Position numbers and translations under genes: made by a program. This document shows, one piece after another, positions 51,518 to 60,835 of a stretch of DNA of 64,000 bases (positions within the stretch are counted from its first letter, which is position 1; every line of letters starts with the position of its first letter). The DNA is taken from the NCBI RefSeq assembly GCF_004011095.1, contig NZ_CP028129.1, positions 558,001-622,000 on the forward strand, read 5' to 3'. The notes below the pieces were generated by a model. The model had not been told where the DNA came from. It saw only the letters and a program-made list of their open reading frames with translations, and searched no databases. The DNA comes from Rathayibacter rathayi. Lineage in GTDB: Bacteria; Actinomycetota; Actinomycetes; Actinomycetales; Microbacteriaceae.

Positions 51518-53116
51518 GTGCCCTCTGCAGACCCGTTCGACCGAGCCCGCATCGCCCTCCTGCGCGAGGATCTGACCCGCGCCCGCTACGGCGTCGACGC
51601 CGTGCGTGGGCTCTGGGGCGACGAAGCGGCCGAGGCGCTGCACCGGGGCGACCGCGTCCCCGCCCGCCGCGCCCTCGCGCGTAGCGACGACCACGACCCG
51701 CTGGCCACCCTCGCCCGCCTGTTCCTCCTGGCCGATCCCGTCTCCACCGACGATGCGGAGGAGGCGTTCGGCGCCCTCGCGCTGGAGGGCGCGGTGGAAC
51801 TCGGGCTGGTGCGCGTCGAGGCCGGAGCCGTCGTCACCGCGGCCCTGGACCTGCGGCCCTACGAGGTGCTCGACCAGCGCGGCGCCGCGTCCTGGTGGAT
51901 CGTGTCCGACCTCGGCGAGCTCGCGCTGGGCCGCCCGCTCGACGAGGACCATGTGCTCGGAGTCGGCGGCGCGAGTCTGACGCTGAGCGGGCTGATGATC
52001 CAGCGTCCCGTCGGCCGGGTCCTCGATCTGGGCACGGGCTGCGGGATCCAGGCGCTGCACGCCTCCCGTCACGCCGAGCAGGTGGTCGCGACCGACATTT
52101 CCGCGCGGGCGCTCGCGCTCGCCTCCTTCACCGCGGCACTGAACGGGATCGACAACATCGAGTTCCGCCTCGGCAGTCTCTACGAGCCGGTCGCGGGGGA
52201 GCGGTTCGACCACATCGTGACCAATCCTCCGTTCGTCATTACGCCGCGCGTCGAGGGCGTGCCGTCGTACGAGTATCGCGACGGTGGCCTCGAGGGCGAC
52301 GAGATCGTGCGCCGGGTGATCCTCGGAGCGGCGGCGCACCTGGCGCCGGGCGGCGTCGCACAGCTCCTCGGCAACTGGGAGTACCGCGAGGGCGCGGATG
52401 CCTTCGATCGGATCGACGGCTGGCTCGCCGACGCGCGCAGCCCGCTGGAGCAGGCGCTCGAGGTGGAACCCGCGGGGCTCGACGCCTGGATGGGCGCGAC
52501 CACGTCGCCGCTGGACGTCTGGGTGGTGGAGCGCGAGCGCCAGGATCCGGCGGTCTATGCCGAGACCTGGATCCGGGACGGCGGCACGACCCGCGGCCCC
52601 GCGTTCGACGCGCTGGTCGACGCCTGGCTGACCGACTTCGAGCGGCGCGGAGTCATCGGCGTCGGCTTCGGTTACGTCACTCTGCGACGACCCGAGCAGC
52701 CGCGCCCGCCGATCCGCCGCCTGGAGCGCATCACCGGCCCGGTCGCGACCGCGGGCCTCGGTGGACACCTCGCCGCGTGCCTGGACGCCGTCGAGTCGCT
52801 CTCTGCGACCGACGACCGGGCTCTGGCCGGCCTCGCGCTGGTGGTCGCCGGTGATGTCACGCAGGAGCGGCACTACTGGCCGGGCAACGACGATCCGACC
52901 GTGCTGCGGTTGCGGCAGGGCGGAGGCTTCGCCCGGGTCGAGGAGGTCGACACGGCGCTCGCCGCGGTGGTCGGCGCCTGCGATGGCGAACTCTCGGTGG
53001 CGGCGATCGTCGCAGCAGTCGCCTCGCTCCTGCAGGTGGAGGAGGAGGAGCTGACCGACTCTGTGCTGCCTCGGGTGCGCGAGCTGGTTGCGACGGGCCT
53101 GCTGCGCCTGCCCTAA
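51518..53116 (+). CDS. Two-domain SAM-dependent methyltransferase (DUF7059-type)
   Basis: 532 residues from GTG 51518, with AGGAGG upstream. An N-terminal helical domain (about 1-140) precedes a class I methyltransferase with motif [21 protein letters not shown], an acidic VVATDIS, and the N6/N5-methylation motif NPPFVI ([11 protein letters not shown]). A C-terminal winged-helix-like domain follows (about 370-532, ending [16 protein letters not shown]). NPPF indicates a glutamine- or adenine-nitrogen target, such as protein Gln (PrmC-like) or RNA/DNA A. Actinobacterial representatives are uncharacterised. Confidence 0.88.
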   Translation: MPSADPFDRARIALLREDLTRARYGVDAVRGLWGDEAAEALHRGDRVPARRALARSDDHDPLATLARLFLLADPVSTDDAEEAFGALALEGAVELGLVRVEAGAVVTAALDLRPYEVLDQRGAASWWIVSDLGELALGRPLDEDHVLGVGGASLTLSGLMIQRPVGRVLDLGTGCGIQALHASRHAEQVVATDISARALALASFTAALNGIDNIEFRLGSLYEPVAGERFDHIVTNPPFVITPRVEGVPSYEYRDGGLEGDEIVRRVILGAAAHLAPGGVAQLLGNWEYREGADAFDRIDGWLADARSPLEQALEVEPAGLDAWMGATTSPLDVWVVERERQDPAVYAETWIRDGGTTRGPAFDALVDAWLTDFERRGVIGVGFGYVTLRRPEQPRPPIRRLERITGPVATAGLGGHLAACLDAVESLSATDDRALAGLALVVAGDVTQERHYWPGNDDPTVLRLRQGGGFARVEEVDTALAAVVGACDGELSVAAIVAAVASLLQVEEEELTDSVLPRVRELVATGLLRLP

Positions 53117-53331
53117 CGAGTCGCCGAGACACCGCTCTGCCAAGGCGGGCGATGGGTGAAGTCGGCTGACGGCTCGTGGCGGCTATCCGTCTCCTCCTGG
53201 ACCTCTCCCACTCGGCTCAGAGTTGCGGTCCCGTTGTTACGGCGGGTCGCTGTTCTGTGACTCGCTGTTCTGTGACGGTTGTGTGACTGCGGGCGTCGGT
53301 GGCCGGGCGGGTTAGTGAAGGAGCAGCCATC

Positions 53332-53600
53332 ATGAACAGCACCCTCTCTAGCATTCGCCGCCGCCGCTTCGCGCGTGCGGCCCTGGCCGGAGCTACCGCG
53401 GCCTCGATCGCCCTGCTCATCGGCTGCACCGGCAGCGCCGCCTCCGACACGTCACGTCCGACTGTCTCCTCGGGCACTGCGACCGGCGCCACCGGTCGCA
53501 AGGTCCTGTTTCTCGGCGACTCCATTGCCGGGTCGGAGGCGCCCGCCCTGAAGGCAGCCAGAGAGACCGCCGGTGCGACATTCCAGAGCGACACCCGGAG
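53332..53600 (+). pseudogene. Truncated SGNH lipoprotein gene, cut by an IS element
   Basis: ATG 53332 opens a lipoprotein (basic start, hydrophobic core, lipobox LIGC). After a Ser/Thr-rich linker comes SGNH block I, GRKVLFLGDSIAGSEAPALK. At about 53595 the frame runs into the terminal repeat of an IS element and stops at 53631. The rest of the esterase domain is not found on the other side of the IS, so the gene was truncated and the DNA rearranged. Confidence 0.82.
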
Positions 53601-54473
53601 GGTTATTCAGGCGGCTTGTTGGAGAAAGTGAAGGGCTACGACCGCGGAGATTGTTGGGGTGAAGGTGGAGAAGGGGCGTCGGTAGCCGGTGTGGAGGATG
53701 CGCCCGTTCTTGAGGTGGGCGATCGTTCGTTCGATCTGGTAGTGGATCGAGTTCATGTCTTTATTGAATTGGTGTTCCCCTTCGAGGGTGTGGTCGGGAT
53801 TCTTTCGGATGGTGGTGATCATTCCCAGGCCGATGTAGCCTTTGTCGCCGAACCAGTTCTTTGGATTCATGCCCTCGAGCACGCTGCTCGCGTGAAGCGC
53901 TGCGATGTCGTGGCGGTGTCCGTCCACGGGGTCAGAGATCCAGACGACCGCGAAGGTCACACGCAACCTGGACGTTGACGCCCGTGGTGGAGTGCTTGCC
54001 GGACCAGAGGGTGGGGCGGTTCGCCCAGGACCAGCAGGGTAGAAGGGTGCCATCGACGATGTACTGACCATTGAGTCGAGGTCGTCCGCGGTCGGCACGT
54101 CATCGTGAAGAGTCGCAGCGATCACGCGGTCAGCGACGAGACGGCTCGAGAGATCGTCGACTGCGAGACGCCATATCGTTCGGCACGATCGACCTGAGCG
54201 GAATTCCGTCGCAAGTAGGTCAAGGTGACGACGAGAGAGCCGTAGGGTCCGAGGATCGGTGCCCCATCCGGCGCCAACCCCGATGCCGAGACGTGTCGCA
54301 GAACCCGATCAGCAAGATTCTGACTTTCCTCGCGGGTTAGTCCTGTTGTCTGCTTCATGCGCGGCCGTTCTTTCTGTGAATTCAGCGTATTCACTAAATT
54401 CTTATCAGAAAGAGCGGCCGCTTTAGCAAGGTGCACCGATACCGCTCAACACGGCGCCTGAATAACCCTCCGG
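53595..54473 (-). mobile_element. IS5-type insertion sequence, inactive
   Basis: A 19-base perfect terminal inverted repeat CCGGAGGGTTATTCAGGCG (53595-53613) faces CGCCTGAATAACCCTCCGG (54455-54473), with further partial matching inside (TGTTG at both ends). Length about 880 bases, the size of IS5-group elements. It encodes one HTH_Tnp_4/DDE_Tnp_4 transposase in broken frames. No direct target duplication is visible at the ends, and the truncated SGNH gene does not continue on the far side, so a deletion or recombination probably involved this copy. Confidence 0.88.
53607..54358 (-). pseudogene. IS5-family transposase, multiply frameshifted
   Basis: Starting at 54358: MKQTTGLTREESQNLADRVL and the HTH VDRAERYGVSQSTISRAVSS, stop at 54122. 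One base earlier in phase it continues VIAATLHDDVPTADDLD. A second shift gives NGQYIVDGTLLPCWSWANRP (first catalytic Asp) to near 53955. A third shift gives WISDPVDGHRHDIAAL, WFGDKGYIGLGM (second Asp) and YQIERTIAHLKNGRI (Glu). All DDE residues exist but lie in three or more frames. The first shift could be programmed as in some IS5 elements; the others are lesions. Confidence 0.85.
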
Positions 54474-54510
54474 CTATCGCGGACGCCTCGCGGGCGTGAT
54501 AGCCGGAGGG
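54466..54510. repeat. Inverted repeat at the outer edge of the IS5 element
   Basis: CCCTCCGGCTATC (54466-54478) faces GATAGCCGGAGGG (54498-54510), a perfect 13-base inverted repeat with a 19-base loop. The left arm overlaps the IS end, and the right arm repeats the IS-end sequence up to GGAGGG. Beyond it (54511-54640) a short minus-strand frame contains DRTRFDGFHLDGHSNIAAAL, apparently the end of another lost gene that I cannot assign. The repeat may be a terminator or a trace of a second IS end. Confidence 0.6.
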
Positions 54511-54649
54511 CGGCGGCGATGTTGCTGTGGCCGTCCAGGTGGAACCCATCGAAACGGGTACGGTCCAACTCGGAAAATCCCCGATCAGCGACCTGGCCGA
54601 CGACGTAGACGAGGCCCTGCTCCACTCACCAAGCTCCCAGACCCGGAGG

Positions 54650-56374
54650 CTAGCGGCAGTGCTCCGCGATGAAGCGCTCTATAGCCTCTCTCACGTCCGG
54701 TGCAACAGGCTTTCCTTGAAAGTAATCCTCCAACTGCGAGCCGATGGAAGACCTTATCTGCTCCAGGTCTTCCTCCGAAATAATCCAGGACCGCCCTCCC
54801 AGGGTGAACAAATGCATATTGGCGGGAATATCTGCCCACTGACCGAGGCCATTGTTTCCATAGGAGTAGTCAACCGTCGAATTCACCCCGGCGACCTCGA
54901 TCTTCACCGTTGGAGCGAGGGTGCCACCACGCGAGAAATGACTGCTCGTTCCCACGGAGTCGATGAACGACTCAACGAGCCCTCCCGGCATAACGTAATG
55001 TGAGTACGCCTCAAACTGGCCGGCGGGCTGATCGTCGCTGGGTGCGTACGGCCTGCCACCCGGAAAATTCAAGTTCGTGGGGTTTCCGAGCGCAAGTCCG
55101 GAACCACTGTTCAATGGTTGGAAATCACTCCGGATACCATTGCCGACGAAAGCATAGACACCCTCCGGACCGTCCATCCCCGAGGCGAACGTCTGACGAT
55201 GACTGATGGTGAAGAGATATGCTTTTCCGCCTGTGAAAATAAACTGGGGGCGCTCGGTCTGATCGGTGACGCAGTTCGCCGACAGGATGGGTGGCAGAAA
55301 CTCCCATTCGGTCAGCGCCTTATTTTTAGCCCTCGCCAATCCGACGTTACCGATCTGGTAGATGGCACCAGACTCGTTTACCGCGTCAACGCTCTCGGCA
55401 AAAGGATCACCAGCCCCATAGCCAAGATCGTCCTTCGTGCATCGAGCTTCTTCTCGAGAAAAGGCCGAGTTGCCCTCGAATACCATGTATGTGTCGTCGG
55501 GGTGTGCTGGATCCTTGAAGGTGAACGGATCACGAAAGTTGTAATAGCGGTTTTGTTGCGCATTTTGATAAAAAATACCGTTGGGATTGAGCAATTCCTG
55601 CACATGATCGAATTCGCTGAACGATACACCGTAAGCGTCGGCCTGGACGTGACCCACGCTCAGGACGATACGGGAATCATAGGGTTTGATGTCCCGACCG
55701 GCGTCATCCCGGTAAAAAGCGACGTCAGTGAAAAATAGCTTGACTTCACCATCCTTGGATATGCGTGCGGAGCCTGACCACTGGGTCTGATGGCTGAAGG
55801 ACCGGTCGGCGAAGATCTGATCTGTCACTCCCTCGCGGAAGACGAGACCGCCGTAGGTCCAACCGCCATTCTTCGGCCTTATGGCCTCGGGAAGATCCGC
55901 TGGACGGTAGAAGTAGCCAATCTTGGCGAAAGTGTGACGGTCATCGAAGCGGATGCTGCGATCAGCGACGAGCGAATAAATGATCTCCCACCCGTTCACG
56001 GAATACTGGTTCCCGTTGTCGTCCGCCAGGGGCCACGTATCCCACACCCAAACTTTTCCGTTCGACATGTCTGGGAAGTCCTGTGGAACGGTAGGCATCG
56101 TCAACGATGCCGGCATGGAATTTTCCCTCGGTGGGGCAGACGGGTCTGATAGGCGCTTAATTTGGCGGGCATCCGCACGAGTCCACTTCGACGTGAAGTT
56201 GTCCTCTGGAGCAAAAGCCTGCTGTGAATGAACCGTCGGCTGCGGCCCCTTCTGAAGTGATTCCGCAGCCGCTCCCGGCCCGCCTCCGGCGAACACCGAA
56301 GCGAACAGCGCGCTACAAGCGCAGATAACCAGAAGGGAACGACGTGGGCGACGTTCCCTCATTTCTTTGGACAT
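54650..56374 (-). CDS. Glycoside hydrolase family 68 levansucrase/fructosyltransferase
   Basis: 574 residues. Signal peptide about 1-37 (LLVICACSALFASVFAGG ... AAA). GH68 catalytic triad: nucleophile Asp112 in VWVWDTWPLAD, stabilising Asp282 in YYNFRDPFTF, and acid/base Glu374 in DQTERPQF. It transfers fructose from sucrose onto a growing levan or inulin chain outside the cell. ATG 56374 has GAGGGGGA upstream. Base composition is noticeably AT-richer than in neighbours, pointing to horizontal acquisition. It is flanked by an IS element on one side and the levanase gene on the other. Confidence 0.93.
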   Translation of the reverse strand: MSKEMRERRPRRSLLVICACSALFASVFAGGGPGAAAESLQKGPQPTVHSQQAFAPEDNFTSKWTRADARQIKRLSDPSAPPRENSMPASLTMPTVPQDFPDMSNGKVWVWDTWPLADDNGNQYSVNGWEIIYSLVADRSIRFDDRHTFAKIGYFYRPADLPEAIRPKNGGWTYGGLVFREGVTDQIFADRSFSHQTQWSGSARISKDGEVKLFFTDVAFYRDDAGRDIKPYDSRIVLSVGHVQADAYGVSFSEFDHVQELLNPNGIFYQNAQQNRYYNFRDPFTFKDPAHPDDTYMVFEGNSAFSREEARCTKDDLGYGAGDPFAESVDAVNESGAIYQIGNVGLARAKNKALTEWEFLPPILSANCVTDQTERPQFIFTGGKAYLFTISHRQTFASGMDGPEGVYAFVGNGIRSDFQPLNSGSGLALGNPTNLNFPGGRPYAPSDDQPAGQFEAYSHYVMPGGLVESFIDSVGTSSHFSRGGTLAPTVKIEVAGVNSTVDYSYGNNGLGQWADIPANMHLFTLGGRSWIISEEDLEQIRSSIGSQLEDYFQGKPVAPDVREAIERFIAEHCR

Positions 56375-56404
56375 AACCAATCCCCCTCGATATTGAGCAG
56401 CGCA

Positions 56405-56433
56405 ATCATATGCGGCTCTGCCCGTTCTGGCTA
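56405..56433 (-). promoter_or_regulatory. Promoter of the levansucrase gene
   Basis: Minus strand -35 TAGCCA (56433-56428), a 17-base spacer, then -10 TATGAT (56410-56405). This is the most consensus-like -10 in this half of the window. Transcription would start about 24 bases before ATG 56374. Confidence 0.6.
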
Positions 56434-56811
56434 GGGCGGCGGAGCTTTTGGGTGCGACGCGGTGTCCCTTTGTGTTGTGTGACGTGGCGGTATCTTGTCC
56501 CGTGGTGGCGGCGGTGGGCTGTCGAGAGAATGGGGTAAGTGCTTCTGACCTGGGAGAAGAAGGCTTGTCCAGGGTCAGGTTCGTCCGCAAGGAGGAGCAC
56601 CCTGGCCGACATCCGAGTGCTGGGCGGCGAGCCCGGGGTGTCCTGGCCGGCCGACTCGGCTGCGACGGCCTCCCGCGTCGTCACGGCTCTCGCGCCCGAT
56701 CCAGAGCGGGCTCTCGCCACGATCAGCCTGTCGCCACAGGTGTCAGCTGCCCAGCGGGATGCGACGGGGGCAGCGAAACCGGGTCGCCCCGGCGTCACCG
56801 CCCCCGTCTGG
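56434..56811. other. Spacer between levansucrase and levanase genes
   Basis: No gene is supported. Both strands carry short open frames without domains or ribosome sites. The part next to the levanase (56600-56811) has normal high GC, and the part next to the levansucrase is AT-richer. The change in composition near 56450-56550 may mark the edge of the acquired DNA. Confidence 0.5.
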
Positions 56812-59800
56812 CTACTTCACGGAGCCGCGGTACGCCACCCGGAAGGTCTCCCGGGTCCCGTCGGGCGCGGTCGCCGTCACGAGGAAGGACCCGGCAGACA
56901 CCCGCGAGAGGTGTGTGTCGACGGAGATCGTCGTCGTCCGGCCGGCCGCCAGCGAGGTGACCTTCAGCTCGCCGAACGGCGTCGGGATGCTGAGACGGAC
57001 CGGCGTGGTCCCTCGGTTCGTCGCGGTAGCGGTCAGCACGACCGAGCCGCCTCGCTCCGTGCTGGTGATCGCCACGTCAACGTCGACCCGGGTGGCCGGA
57101 GCGACGACCGTGACGGCGGGGAGGAGCCGGTTGACGCCTCCCGAGGCCGCGGTGATCACGACCGCGCCGGTGCCGGGGCCGGCGGTCGCGGCGGGAAGCG
57201 GCGCCGAGCCGTCGGCTCCGGTCGTCGCGGAGGCCGTGGTACCGCCGTCGGCGAAGCGGGCCGGACCCTCGAGGGTGTACTCGATGTCGGCTCCTGAGAA
57301 GGGCGCGCCCGCTGCGTTCGTCGCGGTCACTCCGAGGCCCGTGATCGCGGCTCCGGTCTCGACGGTCTGCGCCTGACCCGAGGGGGTGAGTGTCGCGACC
57401 GCGGCCGGGTCGGTGAACATCGAGGGGGCGAGTGGAGTGACCGTCAGGCTCTCCAGACGCGCCGTGCCTCCGGAGGAGAGGAGCGAGACCCCAACGCTGC
57501 TCGGGTCGGGGAAAACCTGATCGGTGATCGTCGCGACACCGCCCTGCGCGAACGTCTCGACCGAGGCGTGGTCGACATAGAGCTCGAGGTGCAGCTCCCC
57601 GTCCACGAGCGCCACTGGTGCGGTCTCGACCGAGGGAAAGTCGGAGTCGAAGCCGACGTCGCCCGAGCGGGTGCGGTCGACTCTCAGCTCACCGGCCGCG
57701 ACGTCGTAGGTGATCGGCGTGCCCTGGCTCCCGTCGGCGGAGTTGCGGACGGAGAGGCCGAAGGACTCGGCGTCACCGGCGCTGAAGGTCGCGTCGAGCC
57801 GGTAGACGCTGCCCTCGGCGGCCGCGGGGAGCGCGGTCTCGCCGTCGGCGATGCCGGTCACTCCGCGCGTGAAGGCCTGGTTGGGGCGTTCGAGACCGGC
57901 GGTCTGGTCGACGACCTTCTGGACGAGCTTCGGGGCTCCGTCGATGCTGTGTAGCGCGAGTTCGCGCGGCAGAGCCATCGCTCCGCGCCAGGTACCGGTC
58001 GGGATCTCCTCGCCGTACTGCCAGTTGTTCATCCACGCGATCATGATCCGCTTTCCGTCGGGTGCGTTGTCGAAGGTCACTCCGGCGTAGTAGTCGCGGC
58101 CCCAGTCGAGCCAGTCGTACCCGGCGAGCCGGCTCGGCGCGCGCTGGTCCGCGAGCATGAACTGGTCGGCGAGGATGTGGCCCCAGCCCACGCGGTTGTT
58201 GTCGATCACCTCGACGTGCGCGCTGCGGCCGGCGAACTCCGCGACGTCCCACGAGGCCCAGTCCAGGGTCTCGCTGTCGTTGCCTGTCGCGGTGCGGACG
58301 ATCGCGCCGTCGACAACCAGGTTGACGCTGGTCTCAGCGGAGCGCACCTGCGCCGGGGTGTCGGCGAGGACGACGTGATCGAGCGTCAGGTGCCCCCATC
58401 CGCCGGTCGCGCTGTCCCAGACGACGAGGGTCGCCATCATGCCCTGGTAGGCCGAGACGTCCCAACTCTTCCAGTTGAGAGCGCCGTCGTCCGCGCCCGC
58501 GGTGGTGTCGACGACCTCGCCATCGACCACGAGCTGCACCTCGAGGGTCTGCTCGGAGTCCGCCTCTCTCAAGCCGCCGCCCACCAGCATGCTGAGGTGG
58601 CTCTTGTCGATCACGAACTCGGGCGAGGTCATCGTGCCGATGTTGTCATCGCCCTTCGGCCCGCCGTCGTAGGTGTTGACGCGCTTGCGCCCGAGGAAGA
58701 AATCGCCGCCGCTGGTCGAGGGGTTCGTGCCACCGGCGAAGTCCCCGGTCATGGTCCAGCCGTTGTCGGCCATGCCCTGCTGGTCGGGGTGCTCGAAGCC
58801 GTCGAAGAGCAATTCGCTGCCTGCGGGTGGAGCATTCGCGATCTGCGCACCGCGGACGTGCGGGTGGTTCCCACCGCCGACCAGGAAGTTCAGGTGGCGG
58901 CGGTCGATTATGAAGTCGGGCGAGCTGATCGAGCCGAGTGGCCAGTCGCCGTCGTTGAAGCCGTTGATCAGGCCGGAACCGGCGAAGCCGCTGACCGTCT
59001 GCTGGCCGTCGATCGAGCCGGTAGCGGGAGCAGAGCCGAACGGTCCGTTCTTCCCATTGCCCGGCTCGTTGCTTTCTGTCCAGCCGTCGAAGGTGCCGTC
59101 GTCGAAGCCGGCGAGGGTCCTCCCCTCGGGGAGGGCGTTGGAGCCGACGGTCGACTCGGAGGTGAAGGTAGTGCCGTCGAAGTCGCCGACGAAGTACTGC
59201 CCGCCGGAGCCTCCGCCGACCGCGCCCGGGTTGAGGTTGACGACCATGACCCACGCGATGGTCGAGGGGTCACCGTCGACTGCGAGCGGGAACAGGTCGG
59301 GGCACTCCCAGATACCTCCGGTTGCGTTCGCCGGGCCGAAGTCGCTGAGAAACGTCCAGCTCTTGAGGTCGATGGACTTGTAGAGGAGAACGCGGTGCTC
59401 CACCGCCTCGACGATCGCCACGACCCAGTAGGACGACTCCGGAGTACCGCCGTCGTACCAGAACATGTGCGGGTCGCGGAAGTCGTTCGACTCCCGATCG
59501 AGGACTGGGTTGCCGTCGTACTTCGTCCAGGTCTGCCCGGCGTCGGTGCTGTACGCGAGCGCCTGCACCTGCTCCCCCGTCTTGTACGCGGCGGTGTACA
59601 TCGCGACCAGGGGCGGATTCTCGGCGGTGCCGAATCCGGAGGTGTTGTCCTTATCGACCACGATGGAGCCGGAGAAGATGTCCGAGGCGGCGTCCCCCGG
59701 GATCGCGAGGGGCTGCTCCGTCCAGTGCAGCAGATCGGTGCTGGTGGCGTGTCCCCAGCTCATGTTGCCCCACCTCGTCCCCGAGGGGTTGTACTGGTAG

Positions 59801-60030
59801 TAGAGGTGGTAGACGCCTTGGTAGTAGACGAGCCCATTGGGATCGTTCATCCAGTTGTGGGTCGGCGAGTAGTGGATCGCGGGTCGGTACGTCTGCGAGG
59901 TGGGATCAAGGGTGGCCACCGCGACGGCGGGGTCGGCGAGGCCGGCGCCGACGAGGCAGAGCACCGCCGCGATGGCGACGAGTCCGCCGCGATGTCGTGG
60001 CTGCAGAGGGGAGGGATGGGGAGAGTGCAC
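56812..60030 (-). CDS. Secreted glycoside hydrolase family 32 levanase with inserted modules
   Basis: 1072 residues from GTG 60030. Signal peptide about 1-38. GH32 triad: nucleophile Asp63 in WMNDPNG, Asp186 in NDFRDPHMF, and acid/base Glu242 in WECPDLF. About 330 residues (roughly 305-640) are inserted within the five-blade propeller. They carry repeated carbohydrate-module-like sequences (GFDDGTFDGW ... FLVGGGNHP; SMLVGGGL; SWDVAEFAGRSAHVEVID). The propeller then resumes with DYYAGVTFDN and IAWMNNWQYG. A beta-sandwich (about 700-880) and Ig-like repeats follow. It cuts levan or other fructans. A LacI-type palindrome lies upstream. Confidence 0.93.
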   Translation of the reverse strand: MHSPHPSPLQPRHRGGLVAIAAVLCLVGAGLADPAVAVATLDPTSQTYRPAIHYSPTHNWMNDPNGLVYYQGVYHLYYQYNPSGTRWGNMSWGHATSTDLLHWTEQPLAIPGDAASDIFSGSIVVDKDNTSGFGTAENPPLVAMYTAAYKTGEQVQALAYSTDAGQTWTKYDGNPVLDRESNDFRDPHMFWYDGGTPESSYWVVAIVEAVEHRVLLYKSIDLKSWTFLSDFGPANATGGIWECPDLFPLAVDGDPSTIAWVMVVNLNPGAVGGGSGGQYFVGDFDGTTFTSESTVGSNALPEGRTLAGFDDGTFDGWTESNEPGNGKNGPFGSAPATGSIDGQQTVSGFAGSGLINGFNDGDWPLGSISSPDFIIDRRHLNFLVGGGNHPHVRGAQIANAPPAGSELLFDGFEHPDQQGMADNGWTMTGDFAGGTNPSTSGGDFFLGRKRVNTYDGGPKGDDNIGTMTSPEFVIDKSHLSMLVGGGLREADSEQTLEVQLVVDGEVVDTTAGADDGALNWKSWDVSAYQGMMATLVVWDSATGGWGHLTLDHVVLADTPAQVRSAETSVNLVVDGAIVRTATGNDSETLDWASWDVAEFAGRSAHVEVIDNNRVGWGHILADQFMLADQRAPSRLAGYDWLDWGRDYYAGVTFDNAPDGKRIMIAWMNNWQYGEEIPTGTWRGAMALPRELALHSIDGAPKLVQKVVDQTAGLERPNQAFTRGVTGIADGETALPAAAEGSVYRLDATFSAGDAESFGLSVRNSADGSQGTPITYDVAAGELRVDRTRSGDVGFDSDFPSVETAPVALVDGELHLELYVDHASVETFAQGGVATITDQVFPDPSSVGVSLLSSGGTARLESLTVTPLAPSMFTDPAAVATLTPSGQAQTVETGAAITGLGVTATNAAGAPFSGADIEYTLEGPARFADGGTTASATTGADGSAPLPAATAGPGTGAVVITAASGGVNRLLPAVTVVAPATRVDVDVAITSTERGGSVVLTATATNRGTTPVRLSIPTPFGELKVTSLAAGRTTTISVDTHLSRVSAGSFLVTATAPDGTRETFRVAYRGSVK

Positions 60031-60061
60031 GGGGGACGCCCTTCATTGCGCGTATCACAAA

Positions 60062-60075
60062 CGACAACGTTGTCG
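60062..60075. promoter_or_regulatory. Palindromic LacI-family operator upstream of the levanase gene
   Basis: CGACAACGTTGTCG is a perfect 14-base palindrome with a central CG, the classic LacI/GalR-family site. It lies 32 bases before the levanase GTG. The cognate regulator was probably the LacI-type gene whose broken remains start about 80 bases further upstream. Confidence 0.8.
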
Positions 60076-60156
60076 CTGTGCTGGGCAATCTACGGACTGT
60101 CTTCCGGACAATTCAAGGAATCCTGCGAAAAGGATCAGCCGGCGGTGATCGCACTC

Positions 60157-60548
60157 TCAGACCAGGTAGGGCGCCTCCCTGGAGCCACGGGCGATCAGCG
60201 TTGTGGGTATCACGAAGGTCCACGCCGGGGTCGAGCAGTTCGGCGAGCGGGATGTCGTCAAAGCCGATCAGGGCGACCCGCCCTGCCTGCCAAGGCGGTG
60301 GAGTGCGGCGAGGACGCCGATCGGGATCAGGTTCTGCCCGCCCATGACTGCGGTCGGCGGCGTCCCGAGCCCCAGCAGGTCGACCGCGATCTCTTCGGCG
60401 GCGCGCTCGTCGTGAGCGTCGTGGCACAGAGGACCGGGAAGCCACATCCCCTCGAGGAAGCCACGCTCGCGCTCCTGTGCGGTGAAGATCTCGGGCCGGT
60501 CGCCGAGGACGGCGATGCGCCGATGCCCGAAGGACGCAAGCTGGCCGA
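60157..60548 (-). pseudogene. LacI-family regulator remnant
   Basis: Minus-strand pieces of the effector-binding domain: SFGHRRIAVLGDRPEIFTAQ through LPGPLCHDAHDERAAEEIAV and PPTAVMGGQNLIPIGVLAAL. After a frameshift near 60270 comes RVALIGFDDIPLAELLDPGV. After a further jump comes the C-terminus TFVIPTTLIARGSREAPYLV with stop TGA at 60157-60159. The N-terminal DNA-binding half is gone (replaced by an IS3 fragment), and about 30-40 residues are missing before the C-terminus. It was presumably the fructan-locus repressor. Confidence 0.85.
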
Positions 60549-60557
60549 CGGCACGGG

Positions 60558-60725
60558 TCCTTTTTCGCTTCCTACAAGAAGGAACTCATCCACGCCACAC
60601 CCTGGCCGACGCTCACGACCTTCCGCACAGTTACCTTCCGCTGGATCGGGACCTACTACAACACGCGAGGACGACATTCCAGCCTCGGCTAGTTGACGCC
60701 AAAGGAGTATGACCTCGCCTCGCGC
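60558..60725 (+). pseudogene. C-terminal fragment of an IS3-family transposase
   Basis: The plus strand reads SFFASYKKELIHATPWPTLT, then RWIGTYYNTRGRHSSLG, a TAG where Tyr is expected, and LTPKEYDLAS. This is the well-known end of the IS3 OrfB (WIxxYYNxxRxHSSLGYLTPxEY). Only this end remains. It abuts the broken lacI gene, so the IS probably destroyed the regulator's 5' half. Confidence 0.88.
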
Positions 60726-60835
60726 TTTACGCCGCCGGCCTGGCCGACGGCCGCGAGACGCCGCTCTCCCGCCGAGACGCCGCCTCAGCCGGGGGGTCGC
60801 GGCAGATAATGCGGCGGCTCGACAACAGGCTCTGG

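Noticed and set aside
58177..60696. An 839-codon plus-strand frame antisense to the levanase
   Set aside because: It overlaps the GH32 gene and the lacI remnant completely and has no recognisable domain; the GH32 reading on the other strand has a complete catalytic triad.
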